From: CAZNPA01 sp964575095
GTDB lineage: Bacteria; Pseudomonadota; Alphaproteobacteria; Rickettsiales; SXRF01
Assembly: GCA_964575095.1 (NCBI GenBank)
Contig: CAZNPA010000001.1
Coordinates: 124,001 to 188,000 of the forward strand
Length of the DNA: 64,000 nt
Direction: 5' to 3'
A program made the position numbers and the translations under genes. The notes below the pieces were generated by a model, which made no database searches, was not told the origin of the DNA, and saw nothing but the letters and a program-made list of their open reading frames with translations. Below are positions 1-9,500 of this stretch, one piece after another (position 1 is the first letter of the stretch; the number at the start of each line of letters is the position of its first letter).

Positions 1-174
1 CTCTAAATGCCGTTTGATATTGCGGCGTAGCAGCATGGCGATGAAACCAGCCAATAGCAGCACGGCAGCGATGGCCAGCCATTCGACATAAAAATCCGTG
101 CCGGAGAGCGCCTCCAGCAATTCCTTGCGCGTGATGTATAATTTTCGCGCCAGCGGTGCGGCGGGCGTATCCAT
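1..174 (-). CDS. Membrane protein, N-terminal fragment (window edge)
   Basis: This open frame starts with ATG at 174 and runs off the window start after 58 codons. A polar N-terminus of about 30 residues is followed by one clear hydrophobic segment (residues about 33-50) and then a basic stretch, RRNIKRH. That is the pattern of a first transmembrane helix followed by a cytoplasmic loop. An AAGG ribosome-binding site lies 8 nt before the ATG. The gene is divergent from the pseudopilin-like gene at 265, so the 90-nt gap should hold both promoters. The pattern would fit the start of an MscS-type channel, but too little is present to assign a family. Confidence 0.55.
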   Translation of the reverse strand, partial: MDTPAAPLARKLYITRKELLEALSGTDFYVEWLAIAAVLLLAGFIAMLLRRNIKRHLE

Positions 175-264
175 AAACAATGCCTTATCGATTAGACCGG
201 TCGTTAGTAATAGCGCTTTAATCGCTTGTAGTATATAATAATAGTAATTTGACAGGAAACCATT

Positions 265-1050
265 ATGCAACGACGCGCGGGTTTTACACTTCTTGAGCTG
301 GGTGTGATATTGATCGTGCTTTCGCTGCTTTTAAGCGGCGCCATGGCTGTTTTAAACCAAAATATACGCATGGCAAAACAAACCGAGCTCAAAAACAAAA
401 TTGCCGTGATCGAGAATGCTCTCCTTAGTTTCCAGAAATCTCATCACCGCCTGCCATGTCCGGCCAAGATGACGTTGAGCGATGAGGCGGCTAATTTCGG
501 CATAGAATCGGTCGCCGCCGGAAACTGCAACAGCGGCAACGATACCGCCGGCAACCCCGCCGTCGGTAACGCTTTCTCAACCGGTTTCGTAAGAGGCGGC
601 ATGCTGCCGGTGCTCGCTCTCGGCCTGCCGGAAGAATACGCCTACGACCCATGGGGTGGACGTTTTTTTTATGCCGTCAATAGCTTCATGACCGCCGCCG
701 ATGCCGTAAGCCCTCCCTACGATCCCCTCGGCACTCTGGGGGATATTGTGGTCAAACGCATTTCTGACAACACCGCTGACACCAGCACAGCCGTTGTGGT
801 GCTGGTCAGTTTCGGCCCTAACGGCCATGGCGCTTATAAACGCGGCGGTGTCATTAAATTCACCGGATCAAGCAATACCTACGAGCAAAGAAACTGTAGC
901 TGCGACGAAGACAGCGCGAGCAATATAATCGGCGATTATTATATGGGCATCACATCCATTGAGTCAGGCCATGCCGGCGATATACTCTATACTTTCGATG
1001 ATACCGTAAAATATTATAACCGCGACTATTTCTCCGACCCGATCCCCTGA
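265..1050 (+). CDS. Type IV pilin / pseudopilin-like protein
   Basis: The N-terminus has a very short basic leader (MQRRAG) followed by FTLLELGVILIVLSLLLSG. This is a class III prepilin signal: cleavage after Gly6, N-methylation of Phe, and the conserved Glu at +5 of the mature protein. It would be processed by a PilD-type prepilin peptidase and assembled through its hydrophobic alpha-1 helix. The 261-residue length and the globular part with four cysteines (one in PCPA, one at GNC, and CSC near residue 212) exceed a minor pilin, so it may be a larger pseudopilin. No secretion or pilus assembly genes are in the window. The role, type II secretion or type IV pilus accessory, is inferred only. 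Confidence 0.72.
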   Translation: MQRRAGFTLLELGVILIVLSLLLSGAMAVLNQNIRMAKQTELKNKIAVIENALLSFQKSHHRLPCPAKMTLSDEAANFGIESVAAGNCNSGNDTAGNPAVGNAFSTGFVRGGMLPVLALGLPEEYAYDPWGGRFFYAVNSFMTAADAVSPPYDPLGTLGDIVVKRISDNTADTSTAVVVLVSFGPNGHGAYKRGGVIKFTGSSNTYEQRNCSCDEDSASNIIGDYYMGITSIESGHAGDILYTFDDTVKYYNRDYFSDPIP

Positions 1051-1279
1051 TTGCAATAGATAAACCCAAAAATTATCTTTTAAAAATATAGCGTTGTACG
1101 CCATTGTTGCCATGCAGCACGGGAAGTTTATTGTAATTAACTATAATTTCAGATATATCCTTTGGTCAATGCAGCGTGTGTATACTGATTGAAAATGTAA
1201 GCTGATCGCTTTTGTAAGAATGGCTGCCGTACAATAATTAAAAATAAAATCCGCAGGCGCTCAAAAACGGGGGGCTACC

Positions 1280-1525
1280 ATGCAGGTACTGAAAGTAAAC
1301 AGCGCTATCGTTGCTGCCTGTAACGGCGGTTGCGACACGTTCGACATCAACCGGTCGCTGGCGTCCGGCGTTGCCGATTTGAATCCGCTTTTTTCCAACA
1401 TGCCGTTATCGATGCTGGTGCTGGGTATCATGTCCACGCAATCGACAACGAAATTTTCCTCTTCGCAATCAGCATGGTCGGATTTTGCATCCGATGACAA
1501 CAGCGACACGCAGAATGGAAAATGA
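1280..1525 (+). CDS. Hypothetical small protein (81 aa)
   Basis: I do not recognise the family. The product is 81 residues with two close cysteines near the N-terminus (ACNGGC), a short hydrophobic stretch (PLSMLVLGIM, about residues 42-51) and a Ser/Asp-rich polar tail. A strong GGGGG ribosome-binding site stands just before the ATG. The stop codon overlaps the next start as ATGA (1522-1525), the usual sign of translational coupling, which is the main reason to believe the gene. A frame on the opposite strand (1261-1542) competes but has no such support. Function is unknown. Confidence 0.55.
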   Translation: MQVLKVNSAIVAACNGGCDTFDINRSLASGVADLNPLFSNMPLSMLVLGIMSTQSTTKFSSSQSAWSDFASDDNSDTQNGK

Positions 1526-1872
1526 ATATGGGCACCGTGCACCTCACGCCACCTCCGCTTTCCACTCAGTCGATGGCGGATCTGCTATGCACGGTCGTGG
1601 TGCTCTGCCACGGAGTAAGCGCGCATAACCGGCCATTCTGGGCGTATTTATGCATCAAGCCCAGCATGGCCAAGCTGTTCAAAGACGCGTGCAACAGCGG
1701 CGCCTTCAATCTGGAAGATTACGGCACCATCATCGAATACGGCGAGGGCGATACGGTGCCGCCGCATGTGCAAAGGCGCATGGAGCGCTATTACGGCGTC
1801 AACCATTGTTATGAGTCGACGCTGTTTGAGTATACCCGCGAACTTCAGGAACAAAACCTGGTGGCGCATTGA
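1522..1872 (+). CDS. Hypothetical protein (116 aa), coupled to the upstream small gene
   Basis: The start codon overlaps the stop of the preceding 81-aa gene (ATGA), so the two are probably one transcription unit. The product has a Pro/Thr/Ser-rich start, a hydrophobic middle (DLLCTVVVLCHG) and a charged C-terminal half with QRRMERYY and EYTRELQEQ, which look helical. No known motif is visible. After the stop comes a short T-run and a degenerate GAAGG/CTCACCC-type repeat remnant (about 1881-1905), which may end transcription. Function is unknown. Confidence 0.6.
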   Translation: MNMGTVHLTPPPLSTQSMADLLCTVVVLCHGVSAHNRPFWAYLCIKPSMAKLFKDACNSGAFNLEDYGTIIEYGEGDTVPPHVQRRMERYYGVNHCYESTLFEYTRELQEQNLVAH

Positions 1873-2057
1873 TATTTTTTCCTTCTCCTGAAAGGGTGAG
1901 GGCGGGTGTCGTTTTATTAGCCATATTATTGAAAAACATAGCAAATAAACTACTTTATCCTCCGTCTTCCAGTGAGAGGAAACCGGGTAAACTGTAACAA
2001 AACTTTCACAAACAATTACAACCGGATAGTGTAGTATAACACTAGGAAAGTGTGTAT

Positions 2058-3002
2058 ATGGCCAACCTTGAACAACGCATGGCGGAAGAAGGCTCCAAGA
2101 TAAAAGCGGAGTCGTACCAGAAGGTCGCGTCGCTCGGCGGCTGGAGCGGCGGCGGACGGACATTGTGGGCGGTCAGCATCGTCGGCGCCCTGTGCGGCGC
2201 GGCTATTGGATTGGTAGCGCCGTTTTTCCCGTTATTGGTAGTCGGCGCATCCGGATTTCAAGCCGCTCTTACCGCGCTGCCTATATCGCTGGCGGTCTTC
2301 ACCGCCACCGGCATGAGCATGGGATTCGGCGGCGGATTGGTGCTGGGGCGTATCAGTGGCACATCGGCGGCCGTGGCGCAGGAACAAGAAAAAAGGATGA
2401 AGGAATGGACGGCCAGACAATTACTGGCACAAAATCCGAATGCTGAGATCGTGCCCGACGTTTTACCTGCGCCGGAACCTGAAAAACCGTTCTGGCAACG
2501 CATCAAGGATAATTACCGCACTTATATCAATCCGCGCGTCGGTCTGACTTTTGCCGCCGTTGCCGCCGTCGGCGGGCTCGTCATGGCGGCAGCATTCATT
2601 GCAACCGGTGGTGCGGGAGCCTTTGCCGTCGCTTCGGAATTGGGAGCGATCAGCGGACTGGGAAAAGCCGCCTTTGCCGGAGAGACCATTGCCGCCAATA
2701 CACCTGCCATCATTGCCTATTTTACCGGCGTCATGGCTTCCTTCGGTGCGTTATTCAGCTTCAACCTTCCCAAAATAACTTCCGCCATGACGCATTTTTT
2801 CGGCGAGCTTTCGAGCGGGAGGTTATTGGGCCGCGAATGGGGTCCGAAGCAAGCAGGGAAAATACATAGCCAAACCGAGATGAGCTACAATCAGGACATC
2901 GCCATAACCGACGGCGTTATGACAGAGCGTGCGCCCAGACAGTACGCGTCGTTTCAGGAATTGGTGTCCAAATCGCAGGAACCGAATCAGGTTATCCGCT
3001 AA
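2058..3002 (+). CDS. Hypothetical polytopic membrane protein
   Basis: The ATG at 2058 is preferred over the in-frame GTG at 2052 because AGGAAAG (2044-2050) sits at ideal spacing from it. The protein (314 aa) has two hydrophobic blocks. The first covers about residues 37-100 and includes a Gly-rich pair of helices ending in MGFGGGLVLGRISG. The second covers about residues 170-245 and is rich in Ala and Gly. A charged linker, EQEKRMKEWTARQLL, lies between them. The C-terminal 75 residues are polar. The layout suggests four membrane segments with a cytoplasmic helical linker. I do not recognise the family. Its stop overlaps the stop of the convergent bcp gene. Confidence 0.75.
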   Translation: MANLEQRMAEEGSKIKAESYQKVASLGGWSGGGRTLWAVSIVGALCGAAIGLVAPFFPLLVVGASGFQAALTALPISLAVFTATGMSMGFGGGLVLGRISGTSAAVAQEQEKRMKEWTARQLLAQNPNAEIVPDVLPAPEPEKPFWQRIKDNYRTYINPRVGLTFAAVAAVGGLVMAAAFIATGGAGAFAVASELGAISGLGKAAFAGETIAANTPAIIAYFTGVMASFGALFSFNLPKITSAMTHFFGELSSGRLLGREWGPKQAGKIHSQTEMSYNQDIAITDGVMTERAPRQYASFQELVSKSQEPNQVIR

Positions 3003-3484
3003 AGCGCCTTCACCGCACTCAGCACTTCCAGTACGTGGCCGTCAACTTTCACTTTCGGCCAGATATTTTTGATGGTGCCGGTTTTATCGATTAAAAACGT
3101 CGTGCGCGCGATGCCCATGTAGGTTTTGCCGTACATGCTTTTTTCGCCCCAGACGCCGTAATCCTCGCAGGTGGTGCCGGTGTCCGACAGCAGCGCGAAC
3201 GGCAGGCAGAACTTCTTTTTGAATTTATCGTGGCTGTCGACGGAATCCTTGGAGACGCCGAGAATCACCGTGCCCAGCTTCTCGAATTCCTTGATGTTGT
3301 CGCGGAAATCCTTGGCTTCGACCGTACAGCCCGGCGTGTCGTCCTTGGGATAGAAATAGAGCACGACGTTTTTGCCTTTAAGTCCGCTCAAGGAAATATT
3401 TTTTCCTCCATCCGCCGGTAAGTCGAACCCGGGTGCTTTATCGCCAACGGCGAGCGAAGGTGACATTTTGGCTAATGCCGTCAT
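2999..3484 (-). CDS. bcp: Thioredoxin-dependent peroxiredoxin, Bcp/PrxQ family
   Basis: Thiol peroxidase that reduces hydroperoxides in the cytoplasm using thioredoxin. The active-site stretch YFYPKDDTPGCTVEAKDFRD carries the peroxidatic Cys in the PxxxTxxC context. E. coli Bcp has a second Cys five residues later; here that position is Lys, so resolution must use another thiol. Candidates are the Cys in KKFCLPF or the one in GTTCEDYG. The length (161 aa) is normal. The start overlaps the glnE stop as ATGA and a GGAG ribosome-binding site precedes it, so the gene is translationally coupled downstream of glnE. Confidence 0.95.
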   Translation of the reverse strand: MTALAKMSPSLAVGDKAPGFDLPADGGKNISLSGLKGKNVVLYFYPKDDTPGCTVEAKDFRDNIKEFEKLGTVILGVSKDSVDSHDKFKKKFCLPFALLSDTGTTCEDYGVWGEKSMYGKTYMGIARTTFLIDKTGTIKNIWPKVKVDGHVLEVLSAVKAL

Positions 3485-6450
3485 AAATTCTCCTGTGCTT
3501 GAAAAAAGGAATTATAGGACTCGGAAACCGCTTGTTCAACCTTAATCAGCCGCCGTTTCAAAGCAGGGAAGTCTTTCACCTCCGCCGCCTGGCACAATAA
3601 TTTCTTGAGGCCGGGCAGGGCGGTGGCTTCGTCGAAGCGGCTGCCGGTGCAGAGTCGTAGCATATTGAACATCTGGCCTAAGAAGCGATCCGCCTCCATC
3701 AGTGCATCGGCGTCACGCGTTTCGATGCATCCCTTATCCCTAAGCCAATGAAAAATTTTCGATGCACCGCCGGACTCAGCGTCTTTATGCTCCGGCGCAT
3801 GGCGCAGCAATAAATATTGCGCGATGAAATCGAGGTCGATCAATCCGCCGCGCGCGTATTTGATGTCCCACGCATAGTCAGCGCTGAATTCCTTGGCGAT
3901 GCGCTCGCGCATGTCGGCTACGTCGCGGCGCAGTTTTTCCGTGTCGCGCGGCTTGGTAAGCTGGCGCACGATAAATACCGACAATTCCTTTTGCAATTTG
4001 TCTTGTCCCGCCACCGGCCGTGCCTTGGTGAATGCCATGTATTCGAACGTCCATGCGGATTCATTGAAATACTGTTCGAGCCCTTGCAGGCTGGTGGCGA
4101 GCAAGCCTTGCCCACCGGATGGGCGCAGGCGCGTGTCGACCTCGTAGAGGCGGCCTTCACGTCCCATGGCCGAGAGCGCGCTGACGCAGCGCTGGCTCAG
4201 GCGATTATAATAGACGCTGACGCCGAGTTTTTTCTCGCCTGCCTGCGCGAAGCCTCCTTTGGAAGGCATAGGTGAGCTAGAACTTCGCTCCGGCGTAGGC
4301 AGGCCGCCGGAATTAGCGTTCATGTCCGGCGCGTCGTAGACGAACACCAAATCGATGTCGGAGCTGAAGGTCATCTCGCGGCTGCCGAGTTTCCCCAGCA
4401 CGATGACGGCAAACCGCCCGTTTTTTATTTTGCCGTAGGTTTTTTCGAATTCAGATGTCACCGCCGCCAGTGTTTCCCGTACCATCAGATCGGCAAGGTC
4501 GGCCAGGAAATGTCCGGCCTGCGCCGCCGTAATCATTTGCTTGAGCAGCTGTACGCCGGCCTGGAATTGTTTCTCGTTGCGAAAGCGCGTCAGCGCGTGC
4601 ATGCGCTCCTCGAAATCCTGGATCGGCTTTCCCATTTCCTGCCACGCCGCCGCTAATTGCTTGCCGTCAGGCAGCGCCGCGTAAAAATCTTCGTAGAGCA
4701 CGGCATCGAGCAGCGACGGCGATTTGCTGAGATATTCGGCCAGCGTCGGCGCGCTGCCAAGGATATCGGCGATTAGTCCCAGCAATTGCGGATTGGCCTG
4801 GAATAGCGAAAACAACTGCACGCCTGACGGCAGGTGCTTTAAAAATTCATTGAATTTGAGAAAAGCGGCATCGGGCTGCGCCGTTTCGGAAAGGCGCTTT
4901 AAGAGCGTCGGCATCAGCTCGGTCAAGAGCTCGCGCGCGCGCTTGCTGCGCGTGGCGCGGCTGGAGCCGTGATGCCAGCCCATGACGATTTCCGACACCG
5001 TTTCCGGCGCGGCATAACCCATTTTTTTCAGCGTCGCCAGCGTATCGGGATCATGACTGACCCCGGTGAATACCAGATTGCCCTCGTCGCCCAGTTTTTC
5101 CGAACCCTTGAACGATGCGGCATAGATTTCATGCACGTCACGCAAATGCGAAAGCAGCTCGCGCTCGAATTCTTTGGCCGATTCGTACCCCATGAAATCG
5201 GCGATGTCGGCGATGCCGCCGTCGCTATCCGGCAGTTCGTGCGTCTGCTCGTCGGCAACCATCTGCAACCGGTGCTCCAGTGTGCGCAAGAATACGTAGG
5301 CTGAGGTCAGCGTCTTGGCCGCATCGGGCTTGACCAGTTTCAGCGTCACCAGCACCGCCATCGCCTCGCAGGTGGAACGCAAGCGCAGGCGCGGCTCACG
5401 CCCGCCCCAGATCAACTGGTGAATCTGCACGAAAAATTCGATCTCGCGGATGCCGCCCATGCCGAGCTTGATGTGATGTCCCTTGGCCTGAATCTTTTTG
5501 CCCTGCCGCGCATCCATCTGCCGCTTGATGGAGTGGATGTCTTGTATCGCGGCGAAATCGAGATTGCGCCGCCACATGAACGGCGAAATATTTTTAAGGA
5601 AACGCTCCCCGGCCGAAATATCCCCGGCGATCGCGCGTGCTTTTATCATCGCCGCCCGCTCCCAGTTCTGGCCGACGCTTTCGTAATAATAATGCGCGGC
5701 GTCGATGGAAATCGCCGGTGGCGTCGAGGAAGGGTCGGGTCGCAGGCGAAGGTCGGTGCGGAAGACATAGCCGTCGGCCGTGCGCGCCTGCATGATCTCA
5801 ACTAAATCATGCGCCAGCGCGTTCATGAAATGCTGTTCATTGTGGCGGCCTTTGTACGACAGACGTCCCGGCTCGAAAAACACCATGAGGTCTATGTCGC
5901 TGGAATAGTTGAGCTCGCCGGCGCCGAGTTTTCCCATTGCCAGAATGACGATGCCGCACCCTTGCGACGGCGACCCAGGATGCGGCAATATAATGTCCCC
6001 GCGCTTATGCGCCGACGCCAATAATGAATCCAGTGCTACCGCCACCGATCGTTCGGCGAATAGTGAAAGCGCCGCGGTGATTTTTTCCAAAGGCCACGCG
6101 CCGCCGATGTCGGCTATCGCCGTTACCAGCGCGAGCTTGCCTTTAGCGATGCGGAGTCCTTTCATCAGCGCCGCATCGTCGTAAGAAGGCAGCGCCGCCA
6201 TAACATCGGCCAACGCCGCATCGGCATCCCGTTTCAGGCATTGGTAAAATAATTCCGGATATTGCAGCAGCAGCCGCGACAGGTACGGCGAATGATTAAA
6301 TAAAGAGGCCAGCAACGTGTAAGAAACATGTTTGCTTTCGGCCACATGCTGCATCCACGAGGCCAACTGCCGGTCCGGCTGCGACTGCGCCAGTTTGCTC
6401 CACCGCTCAAGGTAGTGCTCGTTTTCGTCCTTAATCGAAAGTACTGGCAT
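3481..6450 (-). CDS. glnE: Bifunctional glutamine synthetase adenylyltransferase/adenylyl-removing enzyme
   Basis: Controls glutamine synthetase by adding or removing AMP in response to PII and glutamine. The 989-aa product has the two nucleotidyltransferase halves of the family. The first (adenylyl-removing) has SSDIDLMVFF near residue 185; the second (adenylyl transferase) has FSSDIDLVFVYD near residue 697. An AGGAAG ribosome-binding site precedes the ATG. A candidate -10 (TATAAT on the minus strand at 6484-6489) lies in the short gap to the divergent gene at 6520. Residues about 715-738, just after the second motif, are encoded by a palindromic element (4237-4305) and look like an in-frame insertion. 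The nitrogen theme matches the ntrBC-ntrY genes at the other end of the window. Confidence 0.96.
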   Translation of the reverse strand: MPVLSIKDENEHYLERWSKLAQSQPDRQLASWMQHVAESKHVSYTLLASLFNHSPYLSRLLLQYPELFYQCLKRDADAALADVMAALPSYDDAALMKGLRIAKGKLALVTAIADIGGAWPLEKITAALSLFAERSVAVALDSLLASAHKRGDIILPHPGSPSQGCGIVILAMGKLGAGELNYSSDIDLMVFFEPGRLSYKGRHNEQHFMNALAHDLVEIMQARTADGYVFRTDLRLRPDPSSTPPAISIDAAHYYYESVGQNWERAAMIKARAIAGDISAGERFLKNISPFMWRRNLDFAAIQDIHSIKRQMDARQGKKIQAKGHHIKLGMGGIREIEFFVQIHQLIWGGREPRLRLRSTCEAMAVLVTLKLVKPDAAKTLTSAYVFLRTLEHRLQMVADEQTHELPDSDGGIADIADFMGYESAKEFERELLSHLRDVHEIYAASFKGSEKLGDEGNLVFTGVSHDPDTLATLKKMGYAAPETVSEIVMGWHHGSSRATRSKRARELLTELMPTLLKRLSETAQPDAAFLKFNEFLKHLPSGVQLFSLFQANPQLLGLIADILGSAPTLAEYLSKSPSLLDAVLYEDFYAALPDGKQLAAAWQEMGKPIQDFEERMHALTRFRNEKQFQAGVQLLKQMITAAQAGHFLADLADLMVRETLAAVTSEFEKTYGKIKNGRFAVIVLGKLGSREMTFSSDIDLVFVYDAPDMNANSGGLPTPERSSSSPMPSKGGFAQAGEKKLGVSVYYNRLSQRCVSALSAMGREGRLYEVDTRLRPSGGQGLLATSLQGLEQYFNESAWTFEYMAFTKARPVAGQDKLQKELSVFIVRQLTKPRDTEKLRRDVADMRERIAKEFSADYAWDIKYARGGLIDLDFIAQYLLLRHAPEHKDAESGGASKIFHWLRDKGCIETRDADALMEADRFLGQMFNMLRLCTGSRFDEATALPGLKKLLCQAAEVKDFPALKRRLIKVEQAVSESYNSFFQAQENL
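4237..4305. repeat. GCCTGCCT palindromic element inside glnE, in frame
   Basis: The arms read GCCTGCCTGCGCGAAG on one side and CTTCGCTCCGGCGTAGGCAGG on the other, so the segment folds back on itself. It is 69 bp, exactly 23 codons, and on the glnE strand encodes GLPTPERS...GGFAQAG. The same arm sequence and a similar peptide (GLPARSRS...AEAG) occur in ubiH at 24555-24603. It sits in the loop just after the DIDLVFVYD motif, where added residues are likely to be surface exposed. Confidence 0.75.
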
Positions 6451-6519
6451 TAATCTTCCTATTTTAGGAGAAATATACTATGCATTATAGCCGCTTCGCA
6501 AAACATTTGACGGATATTC

Positions 6520-9500
6520 GTGACTAAACCCGTATTTAGAACTCTTATCAAAATAGCGATCGGTCTGGCGCTGCTGCTTTTCATCGCCGCCGATCTGCTG
6601 ATTCTGTGGGTGGCCACCGGCCCGCGCACACTCAACACGCTCACGCCGTATATTGAAAAAGCCTTCACTGCCGAAGACGGCAGCTACGCGATGAAAATCA
6701 ACCAAACCTGGCTGACGCTGGGCAGTTGGCGGCATCCGATCGATATCAGGCTGCATGACGTCAAGGTGCTCACCAAAGAAGGTGCGGTATTTTCCTCCTT
6801 TCCGGAAATTTTCATCGGGCTCGATCTTTTTGCCTTGCCAATGGGAAAAATCCTGCCGTCGTCAGTCACCATCAACCAGCCGGCGATAAGTTTATTTCAG
6901 AACGAGGATAAATCGATTAATTTCGGCTTCGGAAAATCCGAGAGCCTCGTACCCGCTCCGGCAGAAGGACAGACACCGATACCGGAAAATAAAATCACCG
7001 CTGCGCCTGACGCCACCGTGCCGTTTGCCGCGTTGCTGGCGCCGCTTCTGGCGCCCGATAACAACAGCAGCCTGCGCTCGCTTCATCGCGTCACGATAAG
7101 GGGTGCCGCCATCAGCATCACCAACGTCAAAAAAGGTGCATTTTTTGAACTGGTCAACGCCAACATCAAATTAAGGAAACGGCATGGCGTACTGGGGCTT
7201 CATGTGAGCGGCGACATACACTACAGCGACCACCAGTCGCACATCGCCGCCGACATGTCGCTCAGCCGCGACATGCCGACGATAGACGGTAGCATCCGTT
7301 TCCAGATGCTCGACCCCGGTGCATTAGCGAAACTGTTCGCCAGTAATCCGGCATTCGGCATTTTCAACGCGCCTTTGAGCGGTAAGGCGGATGTGTCGGT
7401 TGATAGGGAAGGCAATATCAAGAAAATAGCGTTCTCCACCGACGGCGGCGCCGGGTATATTCATTCCGAGCTGCTGGCGGATTCACTGGCTATCAATGCG
7501 CTGCACGCCGAAGGGCAACTCACGAATAACGCCAACGACATCCAGATCGACGTGCTGTCGATACTGATGGGAAAAACAACGATCTCCGGCAGCGGCGTCG
7601 TCTCGCTCAACAACAACGATGCCGCCATCCGCGCGCATTTGATCGCCACCAACGTTCCGTCGTCGGACGTAAAGCTGTTCTGGCCACCGTCACTGTCGCC
7701 GGAATCGCGCGCCTGGGTGCTTGGTAACATCACCGACGGCACCGTGCCGCAGGCCGAGGCGCGTGTGAACATCCAGTTCGGCGACCTGGCCAAGCCGGTG
7801 CTGCCCAAAGAGGCCGTTGACGCTTCGATCGCGCTCGAAGGCGCCGCCATCCGCTACCTGCCGGATCACCCGCGCATCACGAACGTGCAGGGCACTATTT
7901 ATGTCGACGGCGTCGGCCTTACCGCCAATATCGCCGGCGGCAGTTACATGCAATCGACCAAGCTCTCCAAAGGCAAACTCGAAATCGCCGATCTGAACGC
8001 CGACAATCCCTATATCAAGGTCGCCTTCGACGCCGACACCACGGCCAAAGATGTGGTGAGCTTCCTTAAGCTGCCGCGCCTCCAACGCGCCCAGCGTTTG
8101 GGACTGAATACGGATAGCGTGCAGGGCACCGCCATCGCGCACGGTACGGTCGGATTTTATTTCTTCGCGCCCACCGACGCGCACGGCAAATCCATGGAAC
8201 CCGACGTCTATTACAGCGTCATCGCCGAAGTCAAAGATTTCGCACAGCCGGGATTCCTGGATAAATTCGACATCAGCGGCGGCACCGGCACGGTGTTTGT
8301 CGATAATAAAGGCGTGAAATTCACCGGTAGTGGGCACGTCAACGGCGCCAGCGCCTCGCAGGCGGAGGTCAGCTATCGCTTCAAACCGGAGGAGGGGTTC
8401 GATACCGCCATCGACGTTACCGCCACGGCGCCGGTCGAGTCGGTGCCGAGGTTCGGTTACCCGGCGCTGCCATTTGCCAAAGGCACGCTGGGGGTGAAAG
8501 CCAGCCTCAAGCTGGGGCCGGATGTCGAAACCGCCACCGCCAGCATCAACCTTGCCGACACGGTGCTGGATGTAAAATATCTCGGCTGGATAAAACCGGA
8601 TAAAGAACCGGCCGGCATCGACATCAAGTCGGAAAAGAAAAACGGCGTGATGAACATTCCCTCATTCCGCATCACCGGGCAAAATGCTGACGTGGAAGGA
8701 TCAGCGGCGCTATCGAAAGATTTTTCCTCGGTCGAGAGGATGTCGCTGCAAAAGGCGATGCTGGGAAAAACGAATCTCACGCGGCTGGAATATGAAAACA
8801 CGCAAACCAGCGTCAAGATCGATGCGGCGGGAAAATCCGCCGACCTAAGCGGCTGGCTGGATCAGGACGAAGAGAACAGCACGTTTTCCTTCGAGCATTT
8901 CCCGGCGCTGCAATTTAAAATCGACATTGCCCAGCTGATGTTAAGCAAGCGCGGTGACATGCGTGGCGTCAAAGGCGAGATGCGCTGCGACGCGCGCCTG
9001 TGCAGCAGCGCCAACATCAGCGGTACGGTGGCTAACAACAAGAATTTCGATTTCCGCATCCTGAAAAATCCCAAGGGCAAGCGTCAGGTTTCGCTGCACG
9101 CCACCGACGCCGGCGCATTCCTCAAGGCCGTCGGCGCCTTTCCCAACATCGAAGGCGGCGACCTTGCCATCACCGGCAATTTTGATGAAGGCGCACAGGG
9201 CAGCGTGCTGAAAGGCCGCGCCACCATGACCGAATATACCGTCAAGAAAGCGCCGGTGCTGGCCAAGATTTTGTCGCTGGCGTCGCTGACCGGCGTCGTC
9301 GACCTGATGCAGGGCAACGGTATCCGCTTCAGTAAACTTTCAGCGCCGTTTACGCTGAAAAACGACGTGTTCACCTTCAGGAAAGTGCGCGCGATCGGAT
9401 CCTCGATCGGCATCACCACCGAAGGCACGATGAAGTTCCCCAAACGCACGCTCGATCTTGAAGGCACGGTCGTGCCCGCCTACGCGCTCAACAACATCGT

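Noticed and set aside
1261..1542. Minus-strand 93-aa frame opposite the 81-aa gene
   Set aside because: No ribosome-binding site or coupling; the plus-strand frame has both.
1881..1905. Rho-independent terminator after the 116-aa gene
   Set aside because: The arms pair poorly and the T-run lies on the wrong side; probably a remnant of the CCCTCTCCC-type repeat.
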